From Sphingobacterium thalpophilum (lineage in GTDB: Bacteria; Bacteroidota; Bacteroidia; Sphingobacteriales; Sphingobacteriaceae), in assembly GCF_038396785.1 (NCBI RefSeq), contig NZ_CP151087.1:992001-1056000 (forward strand): a DNA stretch of 64,000 nucleotides. Reading direction: 5' to 3'. The number at the start of each line of letters is the position of its first letter. The first letter of the stretch is position 1. Position numbers and translations under genes: made by a program. Shown here piece after piece: positions 51,750 through 59,261 of the stretch. The notes under the pieces are model-generated. The model made no database searches and was not told the origin of the DNA. It saw only the letters and a program-made list of their open reading frames with translations.

Positions 51750-52736
51750 ATGAAAAGAATATACAGCATTTTAAGCTTCCTTTTTGTAGGATTGCTGCTA
51801 ACCCGCTGCACCAAAACGGAAGAACTAGCCTTACTTCCAGCAGATAAAATACTGGAATACAAAGTCACCAATCTTCCAAATGACGAAGTTATTTATGGAG
51901 CCATCGACAATGAGGCCAATACCATTACGGTTTATGTCCCCTACTACTACGGTCTATTGGTGATAGATCCGAACATTAAACTCTCCAATGGAGCCAGTAT
52001 AGCCGAAGAAATTTTGCCTGTTAAAACAGATGAAAAGAACCAGACGTATACTGTAAAGTCCGCTACAGGTACCACAAGAACCTATAGCTTAAAGATTGAA
52101 TTACAAAGTACACCATCTTTTGAAGCGACTTTTGCATCGACATCTTCTATTTCGCTTACAAAAGGCCCTGGAGGTGCTTTTCCAGCCATTAATGGAACCT
52201 TTATGCATACCAATCCTTCATTGGTGAGTATTGCATTGATTAATCAAGAAACCAAGGAGCGATTTAAGATGGCTACGCCCAATAGCTTGAAAGTTTCGGT
52301 GATTGGATACCAATTAAGCTATACGGGTACCGAACGGGAAAACCGCATTCCATCCGATATTAAAGCAGGCACTTATGATGTAGAGGTGACCAACATCAAC
52401 CATACCATTACATTAGCCAATCCGCTCAAAATTACATATCGTCAACCGGATGTAATTGTTAGCTTATCGGGTCTAAATTTGGCAAAAAATAAAGACTGGA
52501 CCATTAAAGCCAACTTAGATAAAGTGATTTTAGATCCGACAGCTGTTATTATGACACTCAATGGAAAGGATTATCCATTGACCATTAAATCTTATAACCG
52601 TACCGAAATGACGGTTTCCTTACCAACAAATCTTCCAATCGGAACCTTTGATAACTTACAGATCAAATTCCAATTTAAAGACTGGGCCGATGTTGTAAAG
52701 ACACAGTTGTCTCCAAGTACAATAACGGAATCATAA
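51750..52736 (+). CDS. Lipoprotein with DUF5018-like and IPT/TIG-like beta-sandwich domains
   Basis: A 328-residue protein with a signal peptide and an atypical lipobox (LLTRC, Arg before the Cys). Residues about 35-115 (KILEYKVTNLPNDEVIYG, VYVPYYYGLLVIDPNIKLSNGAS) match the DUF5018-type domain of surface lipoproteins; two IPT/TIG-like sandwiches follow. Such proteins commonly sit beside receptors. The gene at 53479-54450 has the same architecture. Its role in heme uptake is suggested only by the operon. Confidence 0.7.
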   Translation: MKRIYSILSFLFVGLLLTRCTKTEELALLPADKILEYKVTNLPNDEVIYGAIDNEANTITVYVPYYYGLLVIDPNIKLSNGASIAEEILPVKTDEKNQTYTVKSATGTTRTYSLKIELQSTPSFEATFASTSSISLTKGPGGAFPAINGTFMHTNPSLVSIALINQETKERFKMATPNSLKVSVIGYQLSYTGTERENRIPSDIKAGTYDVEVTNINHTITLANPLKITYRQPDVIVSLSGLNLAKNKDWTIKANLDKVILDPTAVIMTLNGKDYPLTIKSYNRTEMTVSLPTNLPIGTFDNLQIKFQFKDWADVVKTQLSPSTITES

Positions 52737-52742
52737 ACAAGC

Positions 52743-52782
52743 ATCCACAGTATGCCATGGTGGCATCAAAATTAAATAAATT
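52743..52782 (+). repeat. Repeated hairpin-leader element, copy 1
   Basis: ATCCACAGTATGCCATGGTGG and the following CATCAAAATTAAATAAATT; the same elements recur at 55645-55681. The ATGCCA/TGGCAT arms form a small hairpin here and CTCC/GGAG do in copy 2. It lies between genes 51750-52736 and 52804-53373. Confidence 0.5.
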
Positions 52783-52803
52783 AAAACAAGAGGAGATCTC
52801 AAC

Positions 52804-53373
52804 ATGAACTCAAACATCAAAACTATCTTAAAATCAGCGATGGCCGTGACTGTGCTATCGGCAGCAGTATGGGCAGCAGCCCCAACGACAGAATCAGCAA
52901 CAGCTCCTTTAGCGCTGAACCAAGCTAAGGCAAATAGTAACTACACTGTTGTAGGTCAATGGTGGAGCCCAGCAGCTGCAGCAACTTGGCCTGCAGTATA
53001 TGTCGACCTTGCTACAGGTGCACAAAGCTTAAGTAGCTCTGGCCAAGTTGCATTCTTTAGCCATGTAAATGGTTCGATCAAGGCTAATGGATCTTATTCG
53101 ATCAGAACGGTAGCAAAAGACATCGCTTCCGTTACAGCATCAGATTGGGCAACAGCGACTCCAGTATCATCACAGGGTAGTGGCGAATGGTATGAATATG
53201 ATTTAGATAGCCATGCAAACCAAGCAATCCAACCTTTGACAGTGTTGGTCGGAAATTCTTCCGGAGCTTCGTATGCTGTTAAGTTAATTAATTTTACAAA
53301 TGTTGGCCAACAAGTAGTGGCAGGTCAATTACAAGTAAAAGCAGATACCAATATCGAAGTTAAGGCATTATAG
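52804..53373 (+). CDS. HmuY-like secreted protein without a lipobox
   Basis: A 189-residue protein with a Sec signal peptide ending near AWAA and no lipobox Cys, so it should be free in the periplasm or secreted. It is preceded by an AGAGGAG site. The W-x-x-Y-D region (SGEWYEYDLDSHANQAIQP followed by TVLVGNSSGASYAVKLI) corresponds to the other HmuY-type copies. Lack of a lipid anchor would suit a soluble hemophore. The HmuY relation is inferred from this short pattern and the operon. Confidence 0.6.
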   Translation: MNSNIKTILKSAMAVTVLSAAVWAAAPTTESATAPLALNQAKANSNYTVVGQWWSPAAAATWPAVYVDLATGAQSLSSSGQVAFFSHVNGSIKANGSYSIRTVAKDIASVTASDWATATPVSSQGSGEWYEYDLDSHANQAIQPLTVLVGNSSGASYAVKLINFTNVGQQVVAGQLQVKADTNIEVKAL

Positions 53374-53395
53374 TCCTTCCTATTTAATGAATGAA

Positions 53396-53429
53396 AGATT
53401 CCGCAACCTGGTGGATGGGTTGCGGATCT
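53396..53429 (+). terminator. Terminator after the soluble HmuY-like gene
   Basis: CCGCAACC (53401-53408) paired with GGTTGCGG (53418-53425), extended by AGAT/ATCT with one bulged base, followed by TTTATAA. Part of the message probably ends here and makes the HmuY-like gene more abundant. Confidence 0.7.
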
Positions 53430-53478
53430 TTATAACCTAATCATCATCCGCATAACGATTTTTTAACCAAAAAAAATT

Positions 53479-54450
53479 ATGCAACACTCATTTTTGAAAA
53501 AACAAATACATATCATTCAATTCCTAGCTATTTTTATGCTAGCATTAACATGCTGGTCCTGTAAAACCGAATACCCCAGCCTACCCTACAACGACATCGA
53601 ATCCTTTAGCATTCAGGATGCTGATGGCAAAACCTTGTCAGCCAGTATTGTGAATGACCAGATTATCTTATATTGGCCACCCTTGGTGGAGCAGCCCGAA
53701 AGCATTACGCCCACTATTAAAATTTCGGAATTAGCGACAATTACTCCTGCATCTGGGACAGCAATACAGTTACAATTCGACAAACCAATTACCTATACTG
53801 TGCGGGCACAAGATGGTTCCAGCAAAAATTATACATTGGTATTCCAGTACAACCAGCCGCTGGTACAGGCAGAAATGAATCTGCTTGAAGGCAAATATTA
53901 CCTTAGTTACCCAAAAAACGAGGATTTGGTAGTACGAGGAGAAAATATTTTGCCAGACGAGGCGCAAACCAAGGGCTATCTGGTCGATAAGGATGGAAAA
54001 GAGACCTTACTTTCTTTTTCTCAACCTCCAACATCTTTTATTGCACAATTTAATACTCCAGAAGATCTCAAACCAGGCAAATACCACATCAAACTGATCT
54101 CCGGACGTTACACGAAACTCACCGATGTTTTTGAGGTATTCTTACCAACATTATACAATGTCATAAAATGGCAGGATTATACTGGCAAAAAGGGCGGCGA
54201 CCTGGTGCTGAACATAAACAGTAAAGAGACTTATGAACTTTATTTCAAGGCAGATTTTGACCATTTTATAGCGATTGATAACCTCAATAACGAATATACT
54301 ATCAACAATGTAATCTTTGATGCTGCAACGATGACGATAAAGCTATCCATTCCCGTATCTGTACAGGGAAACGCAATTAAATCCTTGAAGATGATGGATA
54401 AAAACGGGAACTTATTATCAGAAGGTAATTTTAACATCTCTTTAAATTAA
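53479..54450 (+). CDS. Lipoprotein with DUF5018-like and IPT/TIG-like domains, second copy
   Basis: A 323-residue lipoprotein (lipobox region CWSC near residue 28). The N-terminal domain (ESFSIQDADGKTLSASIVNDQIILYWPPL with TYTVRAQDGSSKNYTLVF) and later sandwiches follow the same plan as the product of 51750-52736. A surface role beside the receptor is inferred. It precedes the cytochrome peroxidase gene by 8 bases. Confidence 0.7.
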   Translation: MQHSFLKKQIHIIQFLAIFMLALTCWSCKTEYPSLPYNDIESFSIQDADGKTLSASIVNDQIILYWPPLVEQPESITPTIKISELATITPASGTAIQLQFDKPITYTVRAQDGSSKNYTLVFQYNQPLVQAEMNLLEGKYYLSYPKNEDLVVRGENILPDEAQTKGYLVDKDGKETLLSFSQPPTSFIAQFNTPEDLKPGKYHIKLISGRYTKLTDVFEVFLPTLYNVIKWQDYTGKKGGDLVLNINSKETYELYFKADFDHFIAIDNLNNEYTINNVIFDAATMTIKLSIPVSVQGNAIKSLKMMDKNGNLLSEGNFNISLN

Positions 54451-54458
54451 TTAACACC

Positions 54459-55601
54459 TTGCCTAAGATATTTTTGACCGCATATTTTCGCTATCGTACA
54501 AAACCTTTAATCACAGCATGTTTCGCGGCACTAGCAGTATGCAGTTGCAGCAAGAGCGCTTCTGTCCCAGGAGAGCCTACAGCTCCTACTTTGCCTGAAG
54601 AAACCTTACGCCAACAATATAGTAAATCGGTAACGCAATGGCCAGCTGCCGCTTGGTACAACAATATTAAGGTACGTGAACTGGCCGCTTTACCCGAAAA
54701 CCCATCGAAAGATAAGGCCGAGCTAATAGCACTTGGCAAAGCCTTATTTTTCGACCCCCGCACCGGTAATGGCATGAAAACTTGCGCTTCATGTCATAAT
54801 CCGGACACCTACTGGATCGACCAAAAAACAACGGCAGATGGTATCGCACTGCATCACCGCAATACACCTTCCATGGAAAATGTCTGGTACCTGGAAGGCA
54901 AACTCTTCCACGATGGCCGCGCAATGACTTATCGAGAGCAGATTGCTGAAGCCATCAACTCCCCCATCGAAATGGGCGGAAATACGACTGCTTTACCCGC
55001 TAAGCTGCAAGCTATACCAGGCTACCTTCGTTTATATGAGGCGGCTTACTCGAGCCAGACGATGAGCGTCGAAGGATTGCTAGATGCCATAGCAGCGTAT
55101 TCAAGATCAATTAGCAGTGGTGAAATAGCCTTTGACCGTTTTATCAAAGGAGATTACCAGGCATTAAACGACGCACAGCTTGAAGGCCTCCATCTGTTTC
55201 GGACCAAAGGGAAATGCATCAACTGCCATAATGGTGCCTTCTTTACCGATCTCGATTTTCATAACCTGGGCTATGCTGTTACCAGCAAAGGTGCCTTGGA
55301 CAATGGTCGCTTTGAGGCAACAGGACTGGAAACAGACAAAGGTAAATTTCGCACGCCGGGTCTGCGCAATGTGATCCATACTGCACCCTACCTGCACAAT
55401 GGTAGTATTTCGAGCTTAGGTGAACTGATCAACCTGCTGAGTCAGGGCATGCCCCAAAAGACAGGACAACAGATCAATGGGACCTTATCGCCGCATATTC
55501 AAAATGTCCGATTAAGCAGTAAAGAACAGGAAAATATCTTGGCTTTTTTGGAGAGTTTATCCAGTGTGCCAAGCAAAACAGAACGACCTGTATTGCCCTA
55601 A
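54459..55601 (+). CDS. Diheme cytochrome c peroxidase family protein
   Basis: A 380-residue exported protein from TTG (54459); the first ATG comes only at Met106, so TTG is needed. The signal region contains a lipobox-like VCSC. Two c-type heme sites are visible: CASCH (Cys109, Cys112, His113) and CINCH (Cys253, Cys256, His257). Conserved peroxidase segments are LGKALFFDPRTGNGMKTC and RTPGLRNV. It could reduce peroxide in the periplasm or act like MauG-type enzymes. Its place between heme-binding lipoproteins hints at protecting heme or oxidising a heme-protein substrate. Confidence 0.9.
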   Translation: MPKIFLTAYFRYRTKPLITACFAALAVCSCSKSASVPGEPTAPTLPEETLRQQYSKSVTQWPAAAWYNNIKVRELAALPENPSKDKAELIALGKALFFDPRTGNGMKTCASCHNPDTYWIDQKTTADGIALHHRNTPSMENVWYLEGKLFHDGRAMTYREQIAEAINSPIEMGGNTTALPAKLQAIPGYLRLYEAAYSSQTMSVEGLLDAIAAYSRSISSGEIAFDRFIKGDYQALNDAQLEGLHLFRTKGKCINCHNGAFFTDLDFHNLGYAVTSKGALDNGRFEATGLETDKGKFRTPGLRNVIHTAPYLHNGSISSLGELINLLSQGMPQKTGQQINGTLSPHIQNVRLSSKEQENILAFLESLSSVPSKTERPVLP

Positions 55602-55610
55602 AATAAAAAA

Positions 55611-55633
55611 TCCCAAAGGGGATACCTTTGGGA
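55611..55633 (+). terminator. Terminator after the cytochrome peroxidase gene
   Basis: TCCCAAAGG (55611-55619) paired with CCTTTGGGA (55625-55633), loop GGATA, followed by CATTTTGAG. It closes the second rightward operon. Confidence 0.65.
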
Positions 55634-55644
55634 CATTTTGAGTA

Positions 55645-55681
55645 CTCCACAGTAGCGGAGGCATCAAAAATTAAATAAATT
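55645..55681 (+). repeat. Repeated hairpin-leader element, copy 2
   Basis: CTCCACAGTAGCGGAG followed by GCATCAAAAATTAAATAAATT, matching 52743-52782 with small gaps. It lies in the gap before the S41 peptidase gene (55602-55798), which otherwise shows only A/T-rich sequence and no operator copy. Confidence 0.5.
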
Positions 55682-55798
55682 GGCACAAAATTAGGCTTTT
55701 ATATTAAATAAAAAAGTAAAAAAGTATTAAATTTCAGATAATTATCCATTTTGTAGCGAATCAACTACAAGAATAAGGAACAAAATGCGCATTATATA

Positions 55799-57046
55799 AT
55801 GAGTCGAATCCGCCAAATAGTTGGTCTATTAGTTACAATAACTGCTATAATAGCTTGTCAGAACGGCAGTAAAACAACAACTCTGCCCGATGAATTTATT
55901 AGTCCAAAAACAGGAACAAAAAAAGAAATGACTCTCGACTCAATCTACCTGTATGCCAAACAGCTATATCGCTGGCAGGAATCTCTCCCTTCATATACTA
56001 CTTTTGATCCGCGGACGAAATATGCACAGATAGACCCCGAACAAACGGCTTATGAGCGGGCACTTTTTGCCCTCAGCCAATACGCTTTGAACAAGAAAGA
56101 TAGACCTTACGAATTGTCGACCATCCCCAATAAACCCAAATATTCATATTTGGAGCGTCGTCGTAACGACAAGAAAAGTAGTGGTCACATGGCCAGCATA
56201 GAAACACCCTACAGGTACGCTACACACCTGTCCTACTGGTCTGTGGGAAACAAACGGATTGCTTATGTTTACATTCCCTCCTTTCCCCAGCTCCAGACAG
56301 TGAAGGCCGAATTGGATCAACTTGCAGCCGAACTGGCTCAAAAGCAAGTTACACATCTCATCCTCGATCTACGTCATAACGGTGGCGGTTATGTGGAGAC
56401 CGCAGAATATTTAGCCAACCTCATTAGTCCAGCCAAACTGGATAAAAAAGTTATGTTCAGCGAGCAATTTCATCCGAATGTACAGCAAGGCAAAGCAAAA
56501 CTACTCCTTAAACAACCCTATCTGGATGCCAATGGCAAAGTGGTCCAATACAAAGGACACCCTGCCACCCTCGCCGATGTGGATTATAGTGAAAAAGCCA
56601 ATACGCATTACTTTATCAAAAAGGGACATTTCAATTCACTACAGCAGCTGTCATGCATTGTATCAGAACGCACGGCTTCGGCAAGTGAATTACTGATCAG
56701 CAGCTTCAAACCTTATATTCCGATACGCCTCATCGGTCAGCGGACATTTGGCAAACCCGTAGGTTTTTTTTCAGTCCACATTGGAGATTTCGATGTATAC
56801 CTGGCCTCATTTCTCATACGGAATGCCAATGGCTGGTGTGATTATTTTGGTGGCATACCCGTCGACCTGGCCTTGGCTCCGGTAGAAACCTCCCGCCATC
56901 CCGGGGATCCAAAAGAAGCCTGGCTTGCAGCAGCGCTAAAAGACATTACAAAAGACGAAAATCTCACAGCAATTTCGTCGGTTACTTATTTTTCGATGCC
57001 AGCAGACGAAAATTTGCTACTTAAAACAAATTTTAGGTTAAAGTAA
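55799..57046 (+). CDS. S41-family peptidase lipoprotein
   Basis: A 415-residue lipoprotein: lipobox IIAC (Cys20). The C-terminal S41 domain has LILDLRHNGGGYVETAEYL, the nucleophile in ERTASASELL (Ser296) and Lys319 in QRTFGKPVG. No PDZ domain is evident; an N-terminal helical part (about 40-130) replaces it. It is a periplasmic or surface carboxy-terminal-processing-like protease. In a heme locus it may release heme from proteins, but that is inference. It is the gene before heme oxygenase. Confidence 0.85.
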   Translation: MSRIRQIVGLLVTITAIIACQNGSKTTTLPDEFISPKTGTKKEMTLDSIYLYAKQLYRWQESLPSYTTFDPRTKYAQIDPEQTAYERALFALSQYALNKKDRPYELSTIPNKPKYSYLERRRNDKKSSGHMASIETPYRYATHLSYWSVGNKRIAYVYIPSFPQLQTVKAELDQLAAELAQKQVTHLILDLRHNGGGYVETAEYLANLISPAKLDKKVMFSEQFHPNVQQGKAKLLLKQPYLDANGKVVQYKGHPATLADVDYSEKANTHYFIKKGHFNSLQQLSCIVSERTASASELLISSFKPYIPIRLIGQRTFGKPVGFFSVHIGDFDVYLASFLIRNANGWCDYFGGIPVDLALAPVETSRHPGDPKEAWLAAALKDITKDENLTAISSVTYFSMPADENLLLKTNFRLK

Positions 57047-57154
57047 GAAATTTATTGCAACTGGATTTTGTCATAATTATGTTTAAATTAAAACCATTTT
57101 TCATAGATGATAAAGCAGAAAACAGCATAAATTTGTGGAAATAAATACGAATCT

Positions 57155-57177
57155 TTGTATAGAATCGTTATAAATAA
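57155..57177 (+). promoter_or_regulatory. Iron-box-like operator upstream of heme oxygenase
   Basis: TTGTATA-GAATCGTTA-TAAATAA, two mismatches in the left arm and an identical right arm to the best copy, ending 10 bases before the heme-oxygenase ATG. AATCTTTG, near the -7 motif, overlaps its left end. Confidence 0.6.
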
Positions 57178-57187
57178 AAATAAGAAC

Positions 57188-57751
57188 ATGTTAAGTCAAC
57201 ATATCAAAGAGCAAACGCACGCAGCTCACCAAAACGTAGAAGGAACGATCGTGCGCCAATTGAAAAATATTCGTTCAGAAGCAGATTACGCAGAAGTATT
57301 GAAAGGCTTTTATGCTTATTTCCGCGCCGTAGAAGATAGTATCGCTCCTTTTGTTACCGCAGAAGTATTGCCAGATTTGGCCGAACGCCGCAACTCATCT
57401 TACATCAAAAGCGATATCGAAGCTTTAGGTGGAAACGTAGATAACCTGCCAGAAGCAAATGCTCCAGCTGTAGCAAATGTACAGGAAGCACTTGCATCAT
57501 TATATGTCCTAGAAGGTTCAATCATGGGTGGTCCGTATATCGTGCAGATGCTCAACAAATATGGCGTTACCAAAGGAACTTCTTTTTTTGAAGGTTATGG
57601 CGAAAATAGCCGTGACATGTGGGCTGGATTTACAGCGGTATTGAACAAATATTCCGAAGATCCGGCAACTTATGATCGCGCAGTAGAGATTGCTAACCAA
57701 ACTTTTTATAACTTTGGCGAAGTATTCACTCCTATTGCCAGTGCAAACTAA
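57188..57751 (+). CDS. hmuO: Heme oxygenase (biliverdin-producing type)
   Basis: A 187-residue protein starting MLSQHIKEQTHAAHQ (ATG at 57188-57190; an earlier ATG would add 11 residues that include the operator). The proximal heme ligand fits His14 in AHQNVE, and the distal helix fits ALYVLEGSIMGGPYIV with its flexible Gly residues. It opens heme to biliverdin, CO and iron in the cytoplasm, completing the uptake route. The operator directly upstream matches those of the receptor, second HmuY and regulator genes. Confidence 0.9.
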   Translation: MLSQHIKEQTHAAHQNVEGTIVRQLKNIRSEADYAEVLKGFYAYFRAVEDSIAPFVTAEVLPDLAERRNSSYIKSDIEALGGNVDNLPEANAPAVANVQEALASLYVLEGSIMGGPYIVQMLNKYGVTKGTSFFEGYGENSRDMWAGFTAVLNKYSEDPATYDRAVEIANQTFYNFGEVFTPIASAN

Positions 57752-57780
57752 AATTGGAGTGTTCGTGTTTAATCCCATAA

Positions 57781-57915
57781 ATGGAGCAAAAAGACAACAA
57801 ATCTAAATGGCTTAAGCGTGCCGGAATTGGAGCATTTCTCTTCTTTCTGGCCAAAGGACTCGTATGGCTCGCTGTATTCTTTTTCGCAGCGAAGTCCTGC
57901 AGCATATCTATTTAA
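57781..57915 (+). CDS. 44-residue single-span membrane protein downstream of heme oxygenase
   Basis: ATG at 57781, TAA at 57913-57915. The product opens MEQKDNKSKWLKRAGIG, a basic amphipathic stretch, then a hydrophobic span of about 22 residues (FLFFLAKGLVWLAVFFFA) and ends AAKSCSISI. It lies 29 bases after heme oxygenase in the same direction and is followed by a strong hairpin, so it is very probably co-transcribed. Small proteins of this shape exist in Bacteroidota, but no function is known to me. Confidence 0.55.
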   Translation: MEQKDNKSKWLKRAGIGAFLFFLAKGLVWLAVFFFAAKSCSISI

Positions 57916-57925
57916 CACAACGTAT

Positions 57926-57970
57926 GAAGCATTCATCTGACGCGCAAAAAATGCGTCAGATGAATGCTTC
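57926..57970 (+). terminator. Long hairpin terminator of the heme-oxygenase operon
   Basis: An 18-bp perfect stem (GAAGCATTCATCTGACGC at 57926-57943, complement at 57953-57970) with a 9-base loop GCAAAAAAT. It is longer than needed for a terminator and lacks an immediate T-run (CTTTTTT comes 13 bases later), so a structural or RNA-stability role is also possible. Confidence 0.6.
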
Positions 57971-58247
57971 TATCCAATCAGACTTTTTTCAATCCAATCC
58001 GCTTTTTTAGCCCAGACTAGTCTGTTTTTTTACCTTGAGCGCCAATGTATTCGGGTTGTGTTCGTATTGTGTTCGGACCACCTTCGGAGCTCGACAATCT
58101 GGTAACCACTATTGACCAAATTCCGACCAGGTAATTCCTGTTCAGGGTCTGTACGATAGCTGTTCAGCAGCTGTACAATATCTGTATCGCATCCGAATAA
58201 GGTACGAAGCAGGTACGAATCTGCTCCACACCTCCTGCCCTATTACC
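57971..58247. other. Gene-free stretch with short repeats between convergent genes
   Basis: After the hairpin at 57926-57970 there is CAGACTAGTCTG (58013-58024) followed by T7, a possible second terminator. The rest is rich in short words related to GGTACGAA (two copies at 58201 and 58212), GTTCGTA/GTTCGGA and CTGTTCAG/CTGTACA. No ORF and no obvious promoter; it may be a degraded repetitive intergenic element. Confidence 0.5.
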
Positions 58248-59252
58248 TTATACTTTTGTAAGCACTGTCCGATACAGCTCTATACCCTCATGGCTGATCA
58301 CCTGACAAGCTATTTCTTCGCTACTGATCGAGAAAGAGAAAAACCCGTATTGATCTTTCGCAAAACGACTATACGGCAGATTGGTTTTTACAGGCGTTAC
58401 CTCTGATCCTGCCCCGGAGATAAACTGATGAAACTTCTTGCCTTCCACTTTTAAGTGCTGCAGCGAATGTTCATGTCCTGAAAGGTAAATATCTACTCCC
58501 CGCTTTTCAAAGATAGACTCCAAGACTTTTCGAACCGCCAGGGTGTCGTAATTCGTCGTCCGCGGCCCCGCCGTATACAGGGGATGATGACCGACGACAA
58601 TTTTCCAATGGGCATCCGAATTTTCCAGTAGCTGATCTAGCCAGGCCAGCTGTTTCTCGGGTTGCTGTCCCGCAACATGTGGCCCATACTCGCTGTTACT
58701 GTAAAATTCAGGAATCATCGGATTAGTATCGATAAAGGCCATCAGTACGTTTTTTCCATCCTTAAGTGCAAATGTCTTGCTGTAATAACGCGCAGGCATC
58801 TTCCAACGTCTGCTGATCGTACTATAACGTACCTGTGCATCGGGATCTGATTTATAATCGTGGTTTCCCAAAATGGGATACCAGTCCCATTGCAGCGAAA
58901 ATGCGGTATAGATATTTTCAAACGAATAATGCCAAAGGGGATCATGTTCACTGACCACCCCGGAAGGGTAAAAATTATCACCGGTAGAAATGATAAAGTC
59001 ATTGGGATGCTGATCGGCCCATTGGCCCATCTGCCCCGCTACAGCCAACTGATGGTCGGCACCATTGCGACCCCAGTCGCCTACAGCCATAAAATGGAGA
59101 TCATAGGCATCTTTGGGTTTCAAAAGCTGTTGTATATCTTCGCTTTCAAGTTGCGTAGGTTTTGTCAGACCGAAACTACTGAGCGTAATTCCCCCCAGGC
59201 CGGCTGTAATCGCCGTGCCCAGGGAATTTTTCATAAAAGTTCTGCGTTTCAT
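58248..59252 (-). CDS. Tat-exported metallophosphoesterase, purple acid phosphatase-like
   Basis: A 334-residue protein starting MKRRTFMKNSLG (ATG at 59250-59252), which has a twin-arginine motif and a hydrophobic stretch ending near SSFGLT. The calcineurin fold is clear: MAVGDWGRNG, FIISTGDNFYPSG, LGNHDYKS, IVVGHHPLYTAGP and LSGHEHSLQ. The order and the GDWG start resemble tartrate-resistant purple acid phosphatases. Folding before export fits a dinuclear metal site. It is the third gene after the SusC/SusD pair (9 bases from SusD stop), so it may dephosphorylate the imported ligand. Confidence 0.85.
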   Translation of the reverse strand: MKRRTFMKNSLGTAITAGLGGITLSSFGLTKPTQLESEDIQQLLKPKDAYDLHFMAVGDWGRNGADHQLAVAGQMGQWADQHPNDFIISTGDNFYPSGVVSEHDPLWHYSFENIYTAFSLQWDWYPILGNHDYKSDPDAQVRYSTISRRWKMPARYYSKTFALKDGKNVLMAFIDTNPMIPEFYSNSEYGPHVAGQQPEKQLAWLDQLLENSDAHWKIVVGHHPLYTAGPRTTNYDTLAVRKVLESIFEKRGVDIYLSGHEHSLQHLKVEGKKFHQFISGAGSEVTPVKTNLPYSRFAKDQYGFFSFSISSEEIACQVISHEGIELYRTVLTKV

Positions 59253-59261
59253 CAATAGATT

